Below, piece by piece: positions 11,128-24,500 of a stretch of DNA of 64,000 nucleotides. A program made the translations under genes and the position numbers. The notes below the pieces were generated by a model. That model was not told the origin of the DNA and searched no databases. It saw only the letters and a list, made by a program, of their open reading frames with translations. The DNA comes from Drosophila persimilis (taxonomy: Eukaryota > Arthropoda > Insecta > Diptera > Drosophilidae): positions 4,836,001-4,900,000 of the forward strand of contig NW_020825288.1 of NCBI RefSeq assembly GCF_003286085.1. The letters are read 5' to 3'. Position 1 is the stretch's first letter. Each line of letters begins with the position of its first letter.

Positions 11128-13950
11128 AGACGGCAGAGGCAACTGCATCGCGGTGGCGGCACGGCGGTCCTGACTTTGTTACATATTATTTATTGTGTCG
11201 GCCCAGCTCCGACAAAACTCCCTCCTCAAGCATAGACCAAACTGCAGCTCCAACTCCAACTCCAACTCCATCCACAGGTCTAGTCTTATCCAACTCCCGA
11301 CAAATCCCGTGGGCGTTTAACGGCAGTTGGTAGGTTGCATATTTTCCAAGCAAAACCAAACCAAAATTCGTGTACTCGACTCTGAATTGCGCCTAATGGG
11401 TGTGGGTGTCGGTGTCGGTGCTCCCTGTCTGCGGATTATGGGAACAGACCATATCAGTGGCAATAAAATTATGTAAAAAACGTTTTCCTTGTCTTTTTTT
11501 CTTCATTTTTCTGTGTTCTCTGTGTTCGAGTGCGGCAACAAGTGGCAGACAAGCCCGCGACTCCGGGTGTCGATGCTGATGTGTGGGCGTTGAAGGTAGT
11601 CTGAGTGAGCAAACAGCATTTGTGACTCTATTTATGAGATTATTCTGGCAGATAATTTGACTGATTGATCTGTTGATTTATACCTTTGAGGCAGTGAATC
11701 AACTTCAAAGCAAATCCCCTTTATTGGCTTTAATAGGAGTTGACACTCTTCCATTTAGAGAATACACAGATGATTCTTGTGCTATAAACAGAATTTTCTA
11801 CACTTATTCATCAGCTTATTCTTGGTAAATCTTAAGAATTTCAACGATTTCTTAGAACTACAAATTTCTGTCTCTTTCATTGGATTAAATGTTGACAAGC
11901 TTCCATATGACAGAAAGCAGGAGATGATGATTGTAAGAAGATTGTCAGTTGAAAATATGAATGTATAGATATGTTATATCCACATAAGCTCATCATCTTA
12001 TCATCAGTCTGTTCAACATTAAGAATCATATAAATACGTGTATTTAAGATCGAACCGCGGGCTATACGTTATTCTTTGCAATTCATAAAAGATTATGAAC
12101 TTATGAACAACTTTTTTATAACATAGAGAGATCATTTGATCATGCTTCTTTTATAAATAAACTATCCGCACTCAAGCTTACCAATCCTAAAGTTCTTTGG
12201 GAACCAGAAATGATTTCGTTTCACTTTCATAGGCTCAAATGTAACAAGTTCCCATGGGACAGAGCTCCAAAAATAATATACAGCCATATGTGCGTGCCAA
12301 GAGCACCAAAATCGGCTTATGGGCTATTATTGTCATGTTTTTTTATTAGACGTACGCCTGAAGGTCAGAACGAGCGCCGCTGCGTACCGTCCCCTACCCA
12401 GTCCCTTCCCAGAAATTTTTCTCGTGTGACACTCGAGAAGCGGCTAATGTCACTTAGAACGGGACCAGGTCTGGTTTGCTGGCGAGTGACAAATAAAAAC
12501 CGAAAGTTTTAATTGAAAGTTTTGGGAAAGAAAGTTGATGCCAAGGGCCGCCCAGAAAGGGTCATTCCAATTAGAAAAGTGTGTTGGATCCACAAAGATC
12601 TATCGGGAACAACCCGACGAAGGGTTCCCCTTAGCAGGTCCAACAGTTAGCTACACAGTAGCACACTTTGCATACTACCAAAACAGCGAGATAGATAGAT
12701 GGATGAATGGAGATAAAGAAATCCACTCTAGAAGTTGTGGCTTTTCCATTAAACCTAACGGTTGTAGACATGAATGGGCTGCGTGTTAAATTTATTCATA
12801 TATTCTTATCTAAGTTCATGAATGGAGAGTCCCAAAGGGGTCCAAGATTGCTCTAAGAGTGGTGGCTGAATTTCTCGAAATTTTCTGAACTGATTAGGCA
12901 AATTATCAAATTAGCTGTTCATCGTTTTCGGACATTGTTTGTTTTCTCGGTTTTTGTTTAATTATCACAACAATTAAGGGTCTCATTAAGTCTCATTAGG
13001 TGTACGAAATGCAAATATATAACATTTCGGTTGGCAGGTACAGTGAAACTTAAACAGAACCAAACGAAATCACTACCAAAGAAACCATCAGGCAGGTAAT
13101 GACTCCTCTGCCCAATCGAACTTCAATTAGAAGGCTTACGAAATACTTGAAATGCGGTTAACTAAATGGATTTTAATGGAATGTGTCTGGTGGCTGTCTG
13201 GTGTCTCAATGGGGTTTTCTCCTACGAGCACACACATTCCTGGCCTTTTCCCACCCACTCAAATGAAAAGTAAGGCAACTTTCTCCGCTTTCCTGTACGA
13301 CTTTTAATCCTGTCAATATCATTGCTCTCTTGTCCTGTCAATATCATTTCAGTTTTGTTGAAGCGAATAAGCAAAAGCGCAGACCGCTCGAGCAGTCCAC
13401 TGAATCTTTGGCAAAGCGGTTGAACCCTAGATTCGAATCGAATGATGGATTTAATGGCAAATGGTTTTCTGATGAGTGTGAATGGGAAAATTAGAAATTC
13501 ACACAACGATTTGTGGCACAGGCTTTGCGAATTCTTTTTAATACGATTAAAGGGGCTTTTGTTTTCAAAAGTCTATTAGAAAAGCGGAGCAAATTAATCC
13601 CCTTTCGCACTCCTCGGGTCAACTTTCTTTGGAAGGCGTATCGGATGGCAGCCAGAAATAGATTCTTATAAAGAGAGAGAATTTACTGTGTGACCTTTTG
13701 TCATCATTGGTCTTTTGTAATTACAAATGGTTTTTGGTCGGCGCACAATGCAAATTGTTTGGCCATTGACCCACATATGTACACGGGGAACGCAGAACGG
13801 AGAACGGGAACGGAGAGTCTTCCCATTACCAAGAATGGAACAAGCCGAATGCAAAAGTTCGGTTTAATCATCTCCGTTCGGCAAGATGACTCCTGGGCTG
13901 TGGGCAGTGGGCTGGGAAGCTGGCCTACTGGGTTTCCTTGGATAGCTACA

Positions 13951-13978
13951 AGTACGAGTACGAGTACGAGTACGAGTA
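13951..13978 (+). repeat. GTACGA microsatellite
   Basis: The six-base unit GTACGA/GAGTAC repeats about four and a half times. Related ACTCGTAC pieces are scattered through the window, consistent with a genome rich in this microsatellite class. Confidence 0.8.
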
Positions 13979-16900
13979 ACTGGCACAGCACCGCACAGAG
14001 GACGGCAAACAAACGAGCCCCGAAATGTGGGATCGTATGTAGGTAAACCAGCTCGGAGCCATTTGCTCAATAACTCATTTAAAAGCGACGTGGACTGCGG
14101 ATCCAGTAATGAACAAATAAAAACCGAAATCTGCCGTTCGCATGGAGCCGCCGAGGAGCCCATCGAACAATGCCCAAGAACTAGCGGGAATCTATAGATT
14201 CCACACACATGTGTCTTAGTTCCATAGCCAAAGCCAAAGCCATGGCCAGAGCTAAGGCTAGAGCCAGAGCTAGAGCCAGAGCCTGACCAATTGACCGCAA
14301 AACTGAATACAAAAAATGCACAAAAAATAAGAGAATACAATGCTGGCAAAAGCGAAAAGGATGTCAGTCATAAGCGAAGATACATTGCCTCCTGTTGCCC
14401 ATCTGCCCGGCTCCTGCTCCAGCTCCAGCTCCAGCTCCAGCTCCGTGTCCCCCCCTCGCTTTAGTGGGAGTTGGTAATGGTTAATGTGATATGGCCAAGA
14501 TACTGCCCGAAAGCATAAATCACTGGGCAGGTTGGCCAAGAGCTAGCCAGCCAGAGTTATGATCCGGCCAGAGGCAGAGCCAATGCCAATGCCAAAACCG
14601 CATTCAACCGAAATGAAAATGTTGTCTGCGAACAAAAGCTATGGATTTGTGTGCTGGAAAATTGAAAAAGAAATTGATTATGTCGATTTACATATGAGCA
14701 CAAATCAATTGATTCGCTCCAAGACCAATGGATGTCCCACTTGCCCTTAACCCAGATAACCATTAAATGGGTTACAGAATCGCATTTATGACAACTTTCA
14801 TGTGGCTTCGTGTCTGGCAGCCACAAATAAGTCAGGAATGGGAGGAACGCCATCCCCAGCTCCAGCTTCAGCTCCAGCTCCAGCTTCAGCTCGTGCTGTA
14901 AATGATGTTGTTCCATTTCTGGGCACCAAGGCAGTTCCTAGGTCCGTTCTCAGTTCTGTTCTTCGAGTTGCATAAATTTCAGGCGAAATTTTTATCGAAA
15001 GTGTGCATCTTACTCCCGCTGCAAATGGTTAGGAGGAGTCTCCATCCACCCACGCTCCGTGGCTCTACCCGGCTGTGTACTGGCTGAGTGCTGGCTGATT
15101 CCGATTCCTCGTGGCACGGCTTTGCATGTCTATTTAAATCTTAACATGCCGCTGACAAAATGCTCAGCCAGCAATGAAGACAACAGTCAGAGGAACAGCA
15201 AGAGGCACAGCCACAGCCAGAGCCACAGAACTTGCCAGGAAAACAGCAATAAAAAGCAACGGGAACGGGCACGGGAACGGGAAGACGTCTTCTGTCTGGC
15301 CTGGAAATTGTGCCAGTAGTGTAGACATGGCCACATCTAACAGGAGCAGCAGGATCAACTCTTGTTCCCCATCCAAGTCCGCATCCCCATCCCTGTTCAT
15401 CCCTGCTCATCCCACCAAACCCACTAATCCCAATCCCAGCATCGTTTGTTTCCATGTTGTTCTCTTGGCTGTTTAGGCGATGTCAGCGCTGATACGAGAC
15501 GCTGGCTGGGATCGGGTCATGCCAGAGACGGAGTCGAAGGAGGAACTGCGGCTCAAAGTTCATGACATTCTCCCTCTGTGTCCCCATCCCACATCCACAT
15601 CCCAGCGATGTTGTTGTTAATTCTGCTTGTATGATGCGATGTTCTCATTGGGGAGATGCAAGATTAGCAAATTTGTGTTTGCTGATTGCTCAGCAGATTC
15701 TGAATTCCTCCTCCACACACTATCCACTACACACCAAACACCACACTCTACATCACACCACACATCCATTAATCTTTCGATAAGCCTTTCGTTTATTTAA
15801 TTATAGAAAGGTGTTCGCTTAATTTAGGTGATGGGGCGTGTGCCCCATACACCTTGGGTGCAAATGAACTCCCTTCGATTCAGAGTGCCCTGGATACCAT
15901 AAATCATCTTGGATCCGTGCTAATTGATTCGCACGAAAAGAAAAGCAAAAGTTCTGCTCCGTCTGCTCATCCGATTGTGGGTCAAAGCAATTCCCCAAGT
16001 TGTCGTTTCTGCTGCTCAGATTTATGGTTATTTGCATAGATCGCGGTTCTCGAATCTCGAATCACGAGGAAGGTGAATGTCATCTTTGTGCGTGAGTCGC
16101 GTTGGATTGAATCGGAGTTTGACTTGGAGTTGGAGTTTCAGGAGGACCAGGGGCTGGGGTAGTGCTTGGAGCAGAGGAAACCTGTTGAATGCCACGGGTT
16201 GAAAGTTGGAGGATAACAAATGAGAATCTCGAGGGGTTAATGATGCCTGCTGCTGACTCTTTGGTTTCCTATTAGGCCGAACATCTATTTCTCCGAATGC
16301 CAGGCAATTACGGGCTATTAGAGGTTTCACTTTTAGCAGATCTGCGGCATCTTCCAAACGGTGAATTCTGCACACCGCGCCTCTCCCCTCCGATTTGACG
16401 AACTTTCATTTCCTGTGTCAAACATTTGCAATTCGCCTGAAACTTAACATTTTGCATTATACATCAGGAACAGGAATAGGAATTCGAATACGAATACGAA
16501 ATCGGGTGTCACAACATTCGACATCATCTGAATCCGAGTCCGATTCCAATTCCAATCCGATTCCGAGTGATGCCTGGCCATCGCTCATCTGCCTGTCGCG
16601 CTGCCTTGCATTTCTTTGTGGCCGAAATCGTGACGGGAATGCGAATATCGAAGGATGCCAATGCTAGTGCCGATGCCGATGCCGGAGGAGAGACCTTGAA
16701 GACGGGACAACAGAGTCAAATGTGTGTCGAGTCGATCGCAGATGGAAGACTTTTGATTTAGTTGAAAGCCTCGTCCGCTTGACACCCGACATGAGTGAAA
16801 TGTGCGCTTGGAGTCGGGGTCTGGGTTTCTTCTGGATATTCTACATTCTCCTCGGCTGGCATTATTTCATTAAATCCGTATGATTAGAATCACTTTCCAG

Positions 16901-18509
16901 TCCGCTGAGAAGTGAAACCACCGCACGACGCACTTTCGATGGCACGTGAGACAAGCAGAGTGCATTGGGAACTGGGAACTGGAAAGTGAGGAGTGGGGAG
17001 TGGGGACTGAGGACTGACCATTGAAGCCCAGAGAGAGAGAATCACTGCTGATGTGGAACAATGAAAAGATATGGGAAAGGCTCTCCTCTGCCAGAGGGTC
17101 GGACATCATGGAGAACGAAGCCAAGACATCGCAAATAAATGAAATGAAATGAAAATTGCAATAAATTTCACTCTTGTGTGAAGAGGAGCCGCATCTAATC
17201 ACAGGCAAGGGCAGCCCTGGCAGCAACTCCCCACTGCAACATCAACTCCCTACTGCAACAGCAACTGCAACTGCCGCTGGTTGCCGAAATGCAACGTGAG
17301 CCACATGCAACATGCACATGAAAGCAAAGTGGAATCCGAATCCCAGAAGAAAGAGAAACAGAGGCAGAGCAGACACAGACACAGAAGTCACAGAAGGAGA
17401 AGAGGCAACAGTCAAAGTGGCAACGGCCTGGGAATTGGGCTAATTGATGTTTAGCTGCACTTTTACCCGAAAACGTGGACAACGGCAGGCGGGGAGACTC
17501 CTCCTCCGTCTCCTCCTTGGATATACTCTATACTCCATGGATATCGATGCATATCCGATGCCCGAACCAGAGTCAACATCGTCAAATGCATATTACATGA
17601 CTCTGGAGTAGGCCAAGACCAATACCAGTACCAGGACCGATCGCGATCCCAGTTCTTGTCTTCTGATCCAACTGCATCTTAATTAATCCGAGGATCGTCT
17701 TGTGCAGCGAAGGATTGGAGGATGGGAAGATCGGCAACAGAGCAGAGGGAGGCTGTTTTAATTGAATACAATTAATTATTGACACATTTCGTTAGGAATT
17801 CAAGGCTCTGGCCCCGAGATAAGCGGAATCGTGAGTTGGCTTTGGAGCGGAGCGAATCGAAATCGTATTTGGAAGGAGGCCTGCGATGCATATGGAAATG
17901 CACTTTCCATGGATTGGGTTTCCCCTGATTTTCTTTTTGCATGCTAAACGCTGTTCATTTTATGCAAACTGCAGTCTTAACCCAATTTGTTGGGGGAGAA
18001 GCAGAAACCGAGAGGAATCTGCATTCTAGAGGTTTAATTGCTGGAGGAGATTCTTGGGGCACTGATCTCCCGCTGGAATCTGGAATCTGGAATCCACTCC
18101 ATCCCACCTAACCGAATCGAACGGTATCAGAAGTGTTTGGCTTCTCTATAGGAAGAGCCAGAGGCAGAAGCCTCCTCCGACATCTGCTGACAGGTGCTGG
18201 CTGCTGACATTTCGCAATGCATTCAATTGGAGGAGACACCAAACAGAAGAACAGAAGAACAGGAGACGCTGCTGGAGAACGTTGACAAAGTCGCGCAAAC
18301 ATTTCAAACATCTGCTGCCTGTTTGCGTTGAATGGAGAGGATCAGAGGAGCAGTAAGAAAATGGGGAAGCGAAAGACGGAGAGGCAGAGGGAGAAGAGTT
18401 GGCCAACGGCTTACTTTTCTCACCCATCCGAGAGAGGCATCCGCGCAACATGGCCAACAATCGATTGGAATGCCTGGTGCGGGTGTCGTTTGGCTGGGGA
18501 CACAGCTCC

Positions 18510-21500
18510 AGCTCCAGCCTCGCTCTCCTCCACCTCCACTCGGGTGACAAAAGCCGTACATCCAAGTCCCCATCCAGCTCCAGCGCTCCAGCTCCAGCCC
18601 CTGCCCCTGTTCCAGCTCCATCTCTATCACCAACAAGTGCCCGCTCTTGACGCTCCTAACGCCCCCAACGGTGCCATTTGAATATCAACATTTGTCATCG
18701 TGTGTCGTGTCGCATTCCCTTCCTCGGCCATCACCATCACCCGCTGCCAATCCCCAATCCCCAAGCACCAAGCTCCAGGCTGCAGCTAGGAAATGTGCCC
18801 AAAAGTAACAGAATCCAATTAAAGTCAAGTGGAACATGGCCAGGGATCAGGAGCAGCAGCAGCAGCAACATTGGAGCTTGTTTCTGGCCTTTTAATTGAG
18901 GATCTCTCATGTTGCAATGCAAATGTGGGCCAGCCGGAGGCCCATGCCCCTGCAGAGGCACAGTCCCAGTCCCAGGAACAGGCCCAGACAATAAGCTACT
19001 TAAAAGGATTGCTGTGGAACTGCGAAGGCAAAGGCAGCTGCAATTACTTTGCGGATCAATTTCCAACACTTTCCCTGAGGGAGAGGGAGAGTGGAGCAAG
19101 AGGGAGGGGAATGGGTAGGGGAATGGGAATGGGACAAAGGAAAGGCATTTCCTCGTAATCTCGTAAAGATCAGAGCAGACCAATGAAATTTGGAACGCGT
19201 TCGCGGATCGGGATCTGGATCGCGGATTGTAATTGAAACGCATTACCGCCAAATGGCAGCCGCAGAATTTTGTCTCTGCCTCGGTCTCGGTCTCGATCTG
19301 TGTTTCGGTGGCTCTAATGGGCGTTGCCGCGGAGAGCACCACAGAGCTCCGGGAGCAGAAAGCCAGAAAGCACCGCGACGTCAGCTGCACCACAAAGACA
19401 TCGAAAATGTAGGCGATGACAGCATCGGGAAACTGGAGACCACAGCTACGCACTGGAGCTGCTCTGGGAGCGGGATGGATGAGGGATGGAGCGGGGATAG
19501 TGGAGCGCGACATGGCAGCAGCCGAAAGTAGGTGAAACAGCCGCTAACGAAGACCAAGTGGCGGATCGGGAGGGTGCGGATCGGTGTGGAGGGGAGACGT
19601 GGAGGCAGTATCAATGGAAGGAAATCGGACATGCGCGACGCATTGGCAGCCAACACAGAAACAGAAACAGAGACAAACAGAGCCATGTCCAGGTCCAACT
19701 TCAGAGTGGGAGGCACACGACTCACGCACTGACCTGGAGGGGACCGGGGAGGATCTATAGGGTTGGGGTTGGGAAGGGGGAAGTTGGGGACAGACAGCTC
19801 TGGGCTTATAAGGAACAACAATGCGGGGTTCGATTTGTTTGCGATTTGGTTAAAGCAAATTTACGGCAGCCGCGTACAGAGGACGAATCAGGAATGTCCA
19901 TGGTCCCATGGACCACATCTCTTTCTCGATCTCCCTAGGTGGGCCAACACCCATGCACCATGCACCATACACCAGACACAAGATCGGAGTAAATGGCTCC
20001 GACACGAGCTGCTGCACTTCCTGCTCCTCAATGCGGTGCTTAAGCCAATCAACTGGTTGCCCACTCAACCACCAACCACCAACCACTCCACCAACAGCCA
20101 CCGCCTGATCATCCCATGCAGCCCATGCATCCCAGGCAGATGTGCGTGCAATTAAGTGGTGCTCATGAGTGGTGCTCCTCATCTGAAGCCTCCCCAATCA
20201 TCGTTCCTCTGCTGCTCATTTGTCATATGCATCTCGCAGGCCCTGCCTAACGGTTCCACAAATATGCACTATGGGAATTTGTGTCATTAGAGGATGGGCA
20301 CAGAGGATCTCCCTCCACTGCGCACTCCAGAGGCCACACTCCACACCATATTCATGGGCTTGGTCACGTGCAGGAGAAGTGAACGATTTAACCTTGACAG
20401 GAGACAAAAACGTGGACTCATCAGCGATCAATGATCAATGCTCAGCGATCAAGTTGGACCCATGGGAGGGAGAGAAAGAGAGCCCATGTCCAGGGAGAAA
20501 CCCAGAACTAAAAACCGTTCTCCAAACATGAAATCAGCAGGTAGCCATAGTCGATAAGAGATCGAGCAATTAGTTGACAAGGATTGGAAGGAGGAAGGTA
20601 TGATGGTATGATGGTATGATGGTGCGTCTTCGTGATCCACTGACGGTGACTCTGACTCTGACTCTGGCGGTGACGGAGATGGGCACGACGGCTCCATATT
20701 GGTAATATCGGAGGCAGAGGAGTTGCAGGCACCACCAGCCTCAGCGTCAGCAGCGGATTCCTGCGATCGTGATGAGCGGCACGTTCGTCACTTGTTCCGC
20801 GGTTCAGTTCGGTGGATCAGTGGATCAGCGGATCAGCGGATGGATGGGTATGGGTTCAGCTCGGGAGCAGTGTTGCCTCGTTTGTTTGCTTAAGAGCCGT
20901 TAAAATGAAATGACTTCACAGCCATTTCCCAGCAGCCGAGATACGAGAGCCGAGAGCAAACGACACAGAAACCGAATTCGGAATCGGATTCAGAATCAGA
21001 ATTGAATGCGCAATTATTATGACTTTTCTCCTCTGCTGAGAAAACTCATCAGCGATACCAGGCGAGCCCGAGACGATTTTCCCCCGCGATGCCCGGGAGA
21101 TGACCCAAATTCTGCATAATTGTTTCTCCAGTTTGTGGCTCGTTCTCCGTTCTGCCTTCTGCGCTCTCCTGGGGTCTTCTTCCCCTGTCTAGTCCACTCT
21201 CTCGGTGGATTCATTCCTCGTTCCCAAACATATCGCACTAAGCACTGTAAATTCGCCCCAAAAGCGAGAAAGTCCATTATGTCCGGCGATCATTTTCAGG
21301 CGGGGATCATTTTCATTTGCGTGGCGTCGGCGTCTGCGGCCTGCAAATTATCCTGACACCCGGCTCCATCTCCATCTCTATCTTCAGTGCAGACCATTCC
21401 AGTCCGGTTCTTTCTATCTCTCTCCCTCTTTCGGCTCTGCTCTGTTTGGATGCACCACAAGAGCCACTTGACCATCGTCCAGGTCGACGTTTGCGTGTTT

Positions 21501-24500
21501 TTCATCATATTTCGGTTTCGTGTTGTGTTGGGGCTGCCAGCCGCAGCGGCCTCCACTTCGCTGAGAAGAGAGCAAGTGGCGAATGGCGGAGGAGGTGGGT
21601 GGTGGGCGATGGTGGGTCGAGGCGTTATGTCGACTTTGATATTATAGCCGCAATTAGTCGACATGGTCTCGAGTGCTATCGCAGGCATCTGGAGTCCGCC
21701 AGACTCCTCCGCCATCTCCCATCTCCCATTCCGCAGTGAGAGTTGGACCTGATTCCATTTTCCTGCATTTTCCTGCATTTTTTGCACTCTCGAATGTCTC
21801 GAGTCGGATTCTCGGCTCTCGAGTGTCGGATGATTGGGCACAAGCCTCCGCTCTCTGATGGTCTGGGAGTGACTCAGCCGTCCAAGCAGATGGGATTGGA
21901 TTAAGATGGAGATCAACGTGAGACAAGGAAACTTTCGATTGCTCCAAGGCTTTGCTCCATAAGTTTTCCGGAGGGTCAAGAGCACCTGAACGGAAAACCG
22001 ACCCCAGGATGCCATTGAACCCTTCTCCTCCCCTGAGATTTCTACGCAATTCGCGATTCGCAGATATCTTAATCGATGGGAACCAGAAAGCTTAAAATAC
22101 AGCAGAAATGAGAAACAGTTTGAACGCGATGATTGGATGCCGCCATTATAATTTCCTGTCAATCAGTGCGGTGCGGCGACTGCGACGAGTGCCCCGCCCT
22201 CGTCTGTGCCTTCTACTGGGGCGTGGGTCCAAGCTCGCAATTAATTAGTGGATATAGTGGGGGGAGGGAGGTCGAATGGTACAAGGGTCAGATCTAAGAC
22301 AGTGCTACTGGAGCGAGGAGAGGATAGTCGCCAACCTCCAGAGGCTGCCCAGCGGAGCTCATCAAGCCACCTACGCTTACGGTACTTGGTCGGCTGCAAA
22401 TTAATCTCCCTCTCTCTCTCCCTGTCTCGGTTTCTCCTAGAGCCACTCATTCTCTCTGGAGCACAGATCGGAGATCGGTGAACGGAGAAGTGGGACTGCA
22501 GAGCGGACAAACCTCTTTCCCGAGGCATGCCACACTTCTGCAGTCATTTCCCAAATGTTTGACAATTTATCACTTGGCGTTATTCGAGCGAATTTTCTGC
22601 TCGTCAAATGGGAGAGGAGGAGGATGGAGAGGGGACAGAGCTGCGGGCACGGGCAGAAGTCAATGGCTTGGCCCAGAAGTGGGTCAAAATGATTGGGAAG
22701 CCAGCGGCCGTTGACTGCCAAAAATTTTAATTAATTTGAATTAAAATGTCTGAAACGCGGTCCGCTGACAGAAGAATCCAGCAAAGGAAATGGACTTGGA
22801 CTTGGGCTCGTAGTCGGAGTCGGAGTTGGAGTCGGAGTGGAGCAGATATGCCGAAGAAGGCGTTGGCGTTGGCAGTTTACCGTTGGGGCTGGACGCCCGA
22901 CTCACCTGAGCGGCCCTCGCCACCGTTGATAACTCCGTTCGGTTGTCCGTTTCCACTTCTGCGGTTTCTGCAGCGGACCAAAGGCCAGGCCAGAATTTTG
23001 ATATTGAAATTGCTACCTTGGCTCGGACCGAACCCCTGCACCGATCCCCGTTCCCCGATCCCCGACACACGGGATAGGGAACAGAGGAACGGGGGAGACT
23101 GTTGCCCGGGGCCGTGGTTTGATAACATCAGTTGGGCTTGGGGTTTGGGGTTTGGGGTTCGGGGGCGGAGCAGCTCCCACTATAGGAAACAAAAGACAAC
23201 AATTCCATTTGGTAAACGCTTTTCCAGAGAGTGGGAAAGCGGGAAAGCGGGAAAATGCAGCGCCAAGGAGAAGGAAAACAAGAATGAAAAATAATCCAAT
23301 GTTTGGATGTGGAGCTGGCGGTTGGTTTGGTTTGGTTTGCATTTGGTTTTCGTTTGCGTTTCAGTTTGCGTTTGGCCAAATGTAACTACAATTTAAATGC
23401 TAATCTGGCATCTGTTGGCGGTTGGCGGCTGGCGGACAATGGCCCTGGCCATGGCCATGGCGGCGCATAGGCAAATAGCCCCGCCCCCTAACAGCCGCCT
23501 ATTTCTCGGAGGGGAGGGGAGGGAGTGGGAGTGGGATTCGGAGGAGGTGTAGTCACACTTAGCGGTTAGAGCCGTGATTTGCATTTGCTCATTAGCCACC
23601 AGAACCGCACAGAACCCCGCCAAATAGTGAATAAAGAAAGGAACATTTGTGGAACTGTCTGCATCCCTGGATCCCACTCCGCCACTCCACACAGATCAGG
23701 GGCTTTATTTATGGTGTAATCTCTCTGAGAAGTTGACTCCTGACTGACTCTGGCTGTCTAATTAGTTTTCACGCCTATAAACAGCCGACTTTATTTGCGG
23801 ATGGCGGATGGCGGATGCCTGCTCTGGATTCCCTTTGAGACTCGCCACAAAAATGTCGGATCTCTTTCCGAAGGTTCAACGGAACAGAGTACCGCTAGAC
23901 GCATGCCACTCTGCCACTCCCTCCACCCAAAACTCTCCCCCTCTCTGTCCCTCTCCGGGAAAACCGCGACAGTTTCGGGGGGAAACCCGAATGGAAATAG
24001 AAACAGTAATACAAATACAAATAGAACTTCAGGCAGAAGTTGAGGCAGAAGTAGAAATGGAAGCGAAATCAAAACCGAAAGAACATTTGTAAACTGCCAA
24101 TTATTATGAAATGAGAAGACAGCAACAACAGCCAGCCACATGAGGCATGGAATGGGGCACAGGGCACGGGGCACTGGGTACGGGGCAGAGGAACAAAGAC
24201 CACAGCGACATCCGAGCTGGAGACTAGATTCTACTTAGTTAGCCAATCTCCCGGGAGGAAGGGAAGGCGGGGTGGCTCCCCTCTGGAAACAGAAAGCGCG
24301 TCACGCCGAAATCCCGAAATTCGACGGCTCGTTACCATTCGGCATTGGAGGGTTTGGGCCTTGGCTCTGGCTTTGGCTTTGGCTTGAAGTCGGGTTCAAT
24401 GGAGCGCCAGCAGTCGGAAGAGTGCCAGACAGACCCTCTTGGGTCTGTTCCCTGTTCCCAGTTCGCAGTTCCACTCCCAGTCCCAGTCCCAGTCCCAGTG

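Larger units (their letters stand above)
6400..18509. other. Non-coding region between bromodomain gene and left arm
   Basis: No gene can be supported over about 12 kb. Open frames on both strands are low-complexity products of CAG, GACTGG, TCCAGC, ACGAGT and similar microsatellites, and none shows a domain or plausible splice structure. A CAG-rich frame near 8078-8130 and a Ser/Arg-rich frame near 7247-7468 are examples of repeat-driven frames. This sequence has no inverted partner inside the window, because the partner arm is cut at 64000; it may have one outside. Confidence 0.55.

Noticed and set aside
18737-19513. Long minus-strand open frame (258 residues) with a 262-residue counterpart at 62993-63781
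   Set aside because: The protein is low complexity and driven by microsatellites. The differences I read between copies (about five substitutions) all change the residue, and the indels are hexamer slippage, so there is no sign of coding constraint.
19820-19850. GGTTCGATT resembling a tRNA T-loop (B box)
   Set aside because: No matching T-stem, acceptor stem or A box around it, in either arm.
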